Assembly (NCBI GenBank): GCA_963677085.2
Contig: CAXXFH010000006.1
Coordinates: 496,001 to 560,000 of the forward strand
Direction: 5' to 3'
Source of the DNA: G963677085 sp963677085
Lineage (GTDB): Bacteria > Planctomycetota > Planctomycetia > Pirellulales > Thermoguttaceae
Length of the DNA: 64,000 nt
Positions 58,875-64,000 of the stretch are shown here, piece after piece. The first letter of the stretch is position 1. Each line of letters opens with the position of its first letter. The notes under the pieces were generated by a model. That model ran no database searches. It worked only from the letters and a program-made list of their open reading frames with translations, and was not told the origin of the DNA. Both the position numbers and the translations under genes were made by a program.

Positions 58875-59699
58875 ATGCGACTGGCCATCTGCAACGAGAT
58901 TTTTGGAGACCGGCCCCTTCCACGGGTTTTTGAGTTCGTGGCCGAATGCGGCTACGACGGGATCGAGCTTGCGCCTTTCACGATTGCCGATGATGCCTGT
59001 GCGATTTCTGCCCTTCGGCGAGCGGAGATTCGCCGTTGTGCGAAGACGGCCGGCCTGAAGATTGTCGGGCTGCACTGGCTGTTGGCCGACACCGACGGAT
59101 TCTACCTGACGGCGCCCCACGAGGAGATTCAAGACGCCACGGCCGAATATTTGGGCCATCTTGCCCGGCTCTGTGCCGATCTAGGCGGCAAGGTCCTCGT
59201 GCTAGGGTGTCCCGAACAGCGCAACCTGCTGCCCGGCGTCGGCCACGACGAGGCGATGCACTGCGCGGCCGATGTGCTTCAGCAAGTGGTTCCCGTGCTG
59301 GAGGAGACCGACGTGGTGTTGGCCATCGAGCCGCTGGCCCCGGCGGTCGGCGATTTTCTTCAGACGGCCGCGTTGGCGGTTCGGTTGGCCGAGATGGTAG
59401 GATCGCCCCAGGTGCGTTTGCAGTTGGACTGTTTGGCCATGTCGTCCGAGGCGGTGTCGATTCCCGAATTGATTTGGGCACATCGCACGATGCTGGCCCA
59501 TTTCCACGCCAACGACCCGAACGGCCGGGGGCCCGGATTCGGGCAGCTCGATTTTCGGCCCATCTTGAAGACACTCCGGGAAGTCGACTATCGGGGTTGG
59601 GTGTCGGTCGAGGTCTTTGATCTTACGCCCGGCGTCGAGCGGCTTGCGCGACAGAGCATTGCCTACTTGCGGCAGTGTTTGGCCGAGTTGGCCCCTTAG
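58875..59699 (+). CDS. Sugar phosphate isomerase/epimerase family protein (xylose isomerase-like TIM barrel)
   Basis: 274 residues from ATG 58875. TIM-barrel pattern of the AP endonuclease 2/xylose isomerase-like superfamily: MRLAICNEIFGDRPL, ECGYDGIELAPF, KIVGLHWLLADT, LGGKVLVLGCPEQRN, VVLAIEPLAP and LQLDCLAMSSE, then FHANDPNGRGPGFGQLDFRPILKTLREVDYRGWVSVEVFD. The Glu, Asp, His and Glu metal-ligand positions seem conserved. The family acts on sugars or inositols, some on hydroxypyruvate; the substrate is unknown. Confidence 0.85.
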   Translation: MRLAICNEIFGDRPLPRVFEFVAECGYDGIELAPFTIADDACAISALRRAEIRRCAKTAGLKIVGLHWLLADTDGFYLTAPHEEIQDATAEYLGHLARLCADLGGKVLVLGCPEQRNLLPGVGHDEAMHCAADVLQQVVPVLEETDVVLAIEPLAPAVGDFLQTAALAVRLAEMVGSPQVRLQLDCLAMSSEAVSIPELIWAHRTMLAHFHANDPNGRGPGFGQLDFRPILKTLREVDYRGWVSVEVFDLTPGVERLARQSIAYLRQCLAELAP

Positions 59700-60289
59700 T
59701 TGCGTCTTCTCCTCTGTTTTGTCCGTCTTCGCACCCTGCCTGTCAACTTGGCAGTCGTTGCCAGCGGACTCTCCGGTTTGGCAGCAACTCATTGCGCGAC
59801 CGTCGGGAAGTCGGCCTATGTTGCCAGTTATCGCGGATAAGGGGAAGATTCGGGTGAGTGGGGGGCGTTTTGTTGGTCGAGGGCGCCTTTGCGGCGGCAG
59901 TTAATACAGGATCGGCTGTCTAAAAGGAAGAATTTACATTATGACCCCATTTTGTGGCGGCCCATGTCAAGAGCAAAATCCGGATAAAAGTCATAGAACG
60001 TAAGTGCCTGTCAGGTAAAGGTTTTGCGTGGGTTGACAAATGTTCACCTGGGGCGTTTTTGGGCCTTCGTCGTGCGTTTGGGCATGGCAGTTGCTTGTAT
60101 CGGTGGTGTCGATAGCGAGGATCAAGAGTTCTCTTCTCTACCTCGCTTTGGTGGATCAGAACCAGCGCATCAGGCGCATTTTTTGGTAGAATTCTAGGGG
60201 CGAAGAGGGGATTGTCGTGGGGTCGGCGGTGGTTACCGCAAGATTTTGGCTTTACGGCGAACTCTCTTCGTCCAAGGTACGTATCGAAC
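59700..60289. other. 590-bp region with an extended -10 promoter element
   Basis: No gene recognised. TGGTAGAAT (60184-60192) lies ~100 bases upstream of the ECF gene at 60290. A TTGACA at 60033-60038 has no good -10 at 17 bases. The rest is unremarkable. Confidence 0.5.
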
Positions 60290-60937
60290 ATGAACGCCAC
60301 AATCGTACAGATGCCTCAAAGTGACACGCGAGTAGACGACCTCCGCAACTGGTCGGACGAAGAGCTCCTCGAAGAGTACCAAGCCACGGGGCGTCGAGCC
60401 GCGTTTGATGCTTTGGTCCATCGGTATGAGCGGGAACTCTTCGGCTACCTGAGGCAGTACTTGGGCGATGCGGAGATGGCGGAAGACGTCTTCCAACAGA
60501 CGTTCCTTCAGGTCCATCTGAAATGCGACCAGTACGAACCGGGCCGCAAGGTGAGGCCCTGGTTGTACACGGTCGCCACGAACCAGGCGATTGACTGGCA
60601 ACGGCGTAACCGGCGGCACCGCATGGTCAGCCTCGATCGGCGGTCCGCGTCGCCGTCGGACGACGATGCCGGAGCCCTGGTGGAGTTACTCGACAGCCCG
60701 GAACGTGGGCCGTCGGAAAATGTCGAAACGCTTGAAGAGGCGGACGCCGTACGACAAGCGATCGACAGTTTACCGGAACAGATGAGGCAGGTGGTCCTGT
60801 TGGTGTACTTCGAAGGAATGAAGTACCGCGAGGCCGCTGACGTGCTTTCCCTGCCCGTGGGAACGGTCAAAAGCCGTTTGCACGCGGCAATCGCAAAGCT
60901 AAGTGAAACGCTGACCCGTACGCACACGCCAAAATGA
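60290..60937 (+). CDS. ECF sigma factor, cassette D
   Basis: 215 residues from ATG 60290. Region 2: FDALVHRYERELFGYLRQYLGDAEMAEDVFQQTFLQVHLK and VRPWLYTVATNQAIDWQRR; region 4: LPEQMRQVVLLVYFEGMKYREAADVLSLPVGTVKSRLHAAIAKLSE, a RpoE-type sigma that is not of the cassette A-C subtype. Its stop overlaps the anti-sigma start by ATGA (60934-60937). A linker rich in Asp/Glu/Ser separates regions 2 and 4. Confidence 0.9.
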   Translation: MNATIVQMPQSDTRVDDLRNWSDEELLEEYQATGRRAAFDALVHRYERELFGYLRQYLGDAEMAEDVFQQTFLQVHLKCDQYEPGRKVRPWLYTVATNQAIDWQRRNRRHRMVSLDRRSASPSDDDAGALVELLDSPERGPSENVETLEEADAVRQAIDSLPEQMRQVVLLVYFEGMKYREAADVLSLPVGTVKSRLHAAIAKLSETLTRTHTPK

Positions 60938-61953
60938 ACAATCCCGTGCATGAGCAGTTGCTCGGCCACCTCCTGGGTGTTTTGGAAGACGCCGAGGAAC
61001 GCCAGGTGGTCGAGAGGTTAGTTGACGAACCGCAGTTACGTGACGAACTGCATTCAGTTCGCGAGCAACTCAAGCCGCTTCAAGCCGCCGCCCGGTGCGA
61101 GTTTGAGCCGCCCGCCGGGTTGGCTGCGCGGACTTGCCGCTTTGTGGCCGAGCGGGCTGCCGCCGAAAGCCGACCATTACCCGACACTGTAATCCCTGCA
61201 TCTGAAATCCCCGCGTCCGACATTGCGGTTCCGGGCGACGGCGGCATCCGCTGGGTCGACGTGGTGATGGCGGCCAGTATCTTTCTTGCCGCGGGGCTAC
61301 TAATCATTCCCGCATTGCAGAACAGCCGTTTCAATGCTCGACTGGCTGCTTGCCAAAACAACTTGCGGCAGCTTGGCCTGGCGCTTACGCAATACAGCGA
61401 GAGCCAAAACGGCTATTTCCCGGCAGTGCCCACCAAGGGGCGTCTTGCTGCGGCGGGCATCTACGCGCCCATGCTTCGCAGTACGGGCCTGTTGCCCGAA
61501 ACGTCCAACGTGGTGTGTCCGGCGTCGCCATTGGCCGAGCGTCGCGAGACGCTCAAGGTGCCCTCGGTCGACGAACTACTGGCGGCTTCCGCACCGGCCG
61601 TGCCCGAGATGCAACAGACCATGGGCGGTAGCTACGGCTATAACCTGGGTTATGTGAACGACGGCCACTATCAGAGTCCGCGAAATCTTCGCCGCTCGAA
61701 CTTCGCCCTAATGGCGGACGCTCCCAGCACCGAGTTGCCCGGCTATCAGAGTATGAATCACTCAGGCCGTGGTCAGAACGTGCTCTTCGAGGATGGGCGT
61801 GTACGCTTCCTGGCCACCCCCAAGCCAGAGGTCGTCAACGACGACTTGTTCACCAACGACAACGGCCTGGTCGCTGCCGGTACTCACTCGAACGATTCGG
61901 TGATCGGCTCGAGCACCACGCCGCCGATCTTCTACGTGAACAACCCGAATTAG
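60934..61953 (+). CDS. Anti-sigma-like membrane protein with DUF1559/pseudopilin-like sensor domain (cassette D)
   Basis: 339 residues from ATG 60934. The N-terminal ~70 residues are acidic and helical (LLGHLLGVLEDAEERQVVERLVDEPQLRDEL), a zinc-less anti-sigma-type cytoplasmic domain. A single membrane helix at ~107-128 is followed by NARLAACQNNLRQLGLALTQYSE, directly comparable to the DUF1559 AARRAQCTNNLKQIGLAILNYE. The C-terminal GRGQNVLFEDGRVRFL matches the HPGGINALFVDGSIHFL block. The FTLVEL prepilin-peptidase signal is absent. So an anti-sigma has an extracytoplasmic DUF1559-like domain, including the helix, the same idea as the FecR proteins of cassettes A-C. Confidence 0.82.
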   Translation: MNNPVHEQLLGHLLGVLEDAEERQVVERLVDEPQLRDELHSVREQLKPLQAAARCEFEPPAGLAARTCRFVAERAAAESRPLPDTVIPASEIPASDIAVPGDGGIRWVDVVMAASIFLAAGLLIIPALQNSRFNARLAACQNNLRQLGLALTQYSESQNGYFPAVPTKGRLAAAGIYAPMLRSTGLLPETSNVVCPASPLAERRETLKVPSVDELLAASAPAVPEMQQTMGGSYGYNLGYVNDGHYQSPRNLRRSNFALMADAPSTELPGYQSMNHSGRGQNVLFEDGRVRFLATPKPEVVNDDLFTNDNGLVAAGTHSNDSVIGSSTTPPIFYVNNPN

Positions 61954-62043
61954 AGCGCATCTCACATGCCTGTAGCGGCTATTTCGCTTTCGGAACGGCG
62001 AAGACTCGCCGCCGGAAACGCTACAGTCACGTGCGACACGCAC

Positions 62044-62162
62044 TAGTGCAAAAAAAGGGGTGCCATGCCCACGCTTGCATGGGCATGTTCCTTGGGATTT
62101 CAGCATGTCCACGCAAGCGTGGATATGGCACCCACAATCCCTGGTTTATTGACGCTTGCCTA
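62044..62162. repeat. MITE-like element related to 3965-4099
   Basis: Left end TAGTGC (62044-62049) has lost the middle of the terminal repeat; the ~95-bp interior, including GGGGTGCCATGCCCACGCTTG and CATGTCCACGCAAGCGTGG, matches 3992-4070 closely. The right end TTGACGCTTGCCTA (62149-62162) is degraded. The GGAAGGCGACCAACGGGAGC just beyond (62173-62192) carries the dispersed 15-nt core. Confidence 0.7.
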
Positions 62163-62265
62163 GCTAATGAGCGGAAGGCGACCAACGGGAGCCTGGGTTT
62201 CCAGGCGTTCGGCTTTCCGAAGCGGATCATTTTCAATGCAAGCATCAATAAGAATTGCCAAAGCC

Positions 62266-62985
62266 TTAGTCGGCCGTTGGAATCTGATTCAAGGTGGGCA
62301 GCACCCGCTCTTGCACGTCGCGGTCGAGTTGTTTGAGCGAGTCGATCAGACCGTTCGACGACCGCTTCGCGGCCTTCTGTTGTTGAGCCTGCGGCACCAT
62401 GCGCTCGATCACTTGGTGTTTCTTAAGCACGGCATCGAGGTTTCCGAGCGACTCGACGAGACTGCCCGGCTGTTGACCCGCGGCCTCTTTGGGAACCAAC
62501 TTTTCCAACACCCCCTGGTCCTGGAGCGTTTGGCTAAGCTGGATCAGCGAGTCGATCAGGCCATTGCCGGACGGCGCCGGGACGACGGGTGACGTGGGCG
62601 AAGCGGCCCGTTGAGTGTCTTTCGTTCCAGCGCCAGGGGCCCGGCGGTTCTGTTGCGGTAGTCGGCGTGGGCCGAGGATGATCTGCGGAAGTCCTTGCGA
62701 CGGATCGACCTCGGGAAATTTAATGCCACGATAGATCCGCGGCAGGTCGGCGTTCTCTGGCGTTGGCTGACTGCCGTGGATAACGATGCGATTCGACCGC
62801 GATGTCTCGGCGGTTGCATCGGCCGTGTCGCGGCGAATCACGATTTTCGGTGCTTTCGTCTGCGATTCGGCCTGGGCGGTCTGCTGACCGCATTTTCCGG
62901 CCGGTTGGTCGTAGGAGTAAGCGGCCAAACCCAGACTGACGATTACGGCTGCAAGCAGCAGTGACAACTTCAAAGTTCGGAGCAT
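62266..62985 (-). CDS. Exported hypothetical protein with repeated helical segments
   Basis: 239 residues. A signal peptide or signal anchor (LKLSLLLAAVIVSLGLAAYS) leads into a basic/Pro-rich linker. Two related helical repeats follow: NGLIDSLIQLSQTLQDQGVLEKLVPKEA and NGLIDSLKQLDRDVQERVLPTLNQ, with SLVESLGNLDAVLKKHQVIERMVP between. No known domain was recognised. Convergent with the cassette D anti-sigma. Function unknown. Confidence 0.65.
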   Translation of the reverse strand: MLRTLKLSLLLAAVIVSLGLAAYSYDQPAGKCGQQTAQAESQTKAPKIVIRRDTADATAETSRSNRIVIHGSQPTPENADLPRIYRGIKFPEVDPSQGLPQIILGPRRLPQQNRRAPGAGTKDTQRAASPTSPVVPAPSGNGLIDSLIQLSQTLQDQGVLEKLVPKEAAGQQPGSLVESLGNLDAVLKKHQVIERMVPQAQQQKAAKRSSNGLIDSLKQLDRDVQERVLPTLNQIPTAD

Positions 62986-63293
62986 TTTGAGAAACTTGAG
63001 GCTAGAGGATTAGAGACGAGGGACGAGGCTTGGCCGCTTCAGCGGCCATGACCGCACTACCCCAAAACGGTGTTCCGGCCCTCCTGGAGATCCGTCGACG
63101 CCAGTCTGGCCAACGAGCCGAAGGCGACCCACAGCATCTCGCGTCTCGTCGAAGCGGAGTCGCCCCGCTAATGTAAGCCTATGCCACCAGCGGCTGGTGT
63201 CAAAGCGGGTGCTTTGGGAAACTGGGGTGGAGCCCGCACCGGGGCGACCGACGGCAGCCTTGCAACATCAGGAATATTCTCTACATTCTTGTA
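62986..63293. other. 308-bp intergenic region with palindrome
   Basis: Holds TGGCCGCTTCAGCGGCCA (63031-63048), also seen at 54086, and a GTCTGGCCAACGAGCCGAAGGCGAC stretch with weak similarity to the dispersed core. No gene or clear promoter seen. Confidence 0.45.
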
Positions 63294-64000
63294 ATGCAAC
63301 TACTTATGATGGGCACGGGACCGTTTGCCGTGCCGACATTTCGCCAACTCTATGAGACCCACCACCAGATTGTGGCGTTGGTGACCGCCCCAGTGCGCAC
63401 CCATCGCGGCAAACCGGTTGCCCCGGTCAGCAACATCCGCGACATCGCGCTGGAGCACGGTACCGAGGTCTATGACCCGGAGAGTATCAATACTCCGCAG
63501 TCTCAGCGGCATTTGGCGGAATTGGCGCCCGATTTATTGGTCGTTTGCGACTACGGCCAGATTCTCGCGGCCCCGACGCTGGCTACCGCCCGCTTGGGTG
63601 GCATTAATCTTCATGGTTCGCTTCTGCCCCGATATCGAGGGGCGGCGCCGATCAATTGGGCAGTCTATCATGGCGAGGAAGAGACCGGGGTAACGGTTAT
63701 TCACATGACCCCCCAGGTCGATGCCGGGCCGTGTATTGCCCAGGCCAACACGCCCATCGGTCCGGACGAAACGGCCGACCAGCTCGAAGGGCGATTGTCG
63801 GAAATGGGTGCTTGGCTTGTGGTTCGGGCAATCGACGCCGTAGAGTCGGGCCGACTCGAAGCACTGCCGCAAAATCCGGCTCTCGCCTGCAAAGCGCCGC
63901 GACTAAAGAAGTCCGACGGCGAGCTCGACTGGACCCGACCGGCGCTGGCCATTAAGGACCACATCCGCGCCATGCACCCCTGGCCCAAGACCTTCACCTA
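63294..64000 (+). CDS. fmt: Methionyl-tRNA formyltransferase (3' truncated by window edge)
   Basis: The frame is open from ATG 63294 to the window end, 235 residues visible, missing the C-terminal part. Opening MQLLMMGTGPFAVPTFRQLYE; the formyl-transferase core reads ELAPDLLVVCDYGQILA, INLHGSLLPRYRGAAPINWAVYHGEEETGVTVIHM and DAGPCIAQ, with the catalytic N-H-D pattern (Asn and His in the INLHGSLLP block, Asp in DAGP). Enzyme: transfers formyl from 10-formyl-THF to Met-tRNA. The first ~10 residues match the family G-T-P-x-F-A pattern. No ribosome site stands out. Confidence 0.93.
   Translation, partial: MQLLMMGTGPFAVPTFRQLYETHHQIVALVTAPVRTHRGKPVAPVSNIRDIALEHGTEVYDPESINTPQSQRHLAELAPDLLVVCDYGQILAAPTLATARLGGINLHGSLLPRYRGAAPINWAVYHGEEETGVTVIHMTPQVDAGPCIAQANTPIGPDETADQLEGRLSEMGAWLVVRAIDAVESGRLEALPQNPALACKAPRLKKSDGELDWTRPALAIKDHIRAMHPWPKTFT

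Noticed and set aside
3965..62162. Dispersed short repeats as a CRISPR array
   Set aside because: Copies are scattered over 58 kb, are palindromic and vary in length; no regular spacer pattern and no cas genes.

Overview
The window is GC-rich bacterial chromosome from a planctomycete, most likely Pirellulales-like. This rests on gene content read from the translations: three DUF1559 pseudopilin-like proteins with an H-x9-DG type C-terminus, several PEP-CTERM exported proteins, ECF sigma factors paired with FecR-type membrane anti-sigma proteins, a solo adenine/cytosine methyltransferase, and very many short palindromic dispersed repeats. No rRNA, tRNA, CRISPR array, phage or full-length insertion sequence was seen.

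Layout. 1-7.4 kb: a truncated endonuclease/exonuclease/phosphatase gene, small hypothetical proteins, a SAM methyltransferase, a cysteine-rich protein, a zinc-ribbon membrane protein and the primary-type sigma factor rpoD with a strong terminator. 7.4-26 kb: three consecutive surface-protein cassettes. Each has an ECF sigma gene, a FecR-type anti-sigma gene overlapping it by ATGA, and one or more PEP-CTERM exported proteins; cassettes B and C continue into DUF1559 and small lipoprotein genes. 26-37 kb: a DUF3592 membrane protein, then a minus-strand block of two GH95 and one GH29 alpha-L-fucosidase genes and an APC permease. 37-48.5 kb: infA, two paralogous exported proteins, lysA, a retropepsin-like protease, a possible DUF6786-type protein, an M48 protease and an HDOD protein. 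48.6-56 kb: dprA, trkH, aroB and the complete EF-P set (epmA, efp, epmB). 56-64 kb: a PQQ-type beta-propeller protein, a DNA methyltransferase bracketed by repeats, a TIM-barrel isomerase, a fourth ECF/anti-sigma pair, a small exported protein and the start of fmt.

The most interesting system is the anti-sigma mimicry. In each cassette the extracytoplasmic C-terminus of the FecR anti-sigma is a homologue of the PEP-CTERM protein encoded directly downstream. The domain type differs between cassettes but always matches the neighbour: an NPSFE/PGW beta-sandwich in A, an NGGFV domain about two-thirds identical in B, and an EAE-type CBM6/35-like domain in C. The fourth pair repeats the idea with a different fold: its anti-sigma carries a DUF1559/pseudopilin-like domain. 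I infer that these anti-sigma factors sense the state, ligand or assembly of the very surface protein family they resemble. Cassette C also encodes an apparent polyprotein with three signal-peptide/module/PEP-CTERM units in one reading frame.

A second layer is the repeat landscape. At least one MITE-like family has 14-bp terminal inverted repeats (TAGTGCTTTGTCAA). Three different genes end in a TAG stop codon that is the first three bases of this repeat. Other families lie at the starts of all three DUF1559 genes, bracket the methyltransferase, and share a constant 15-nt core between arms that differ from copy to copy.
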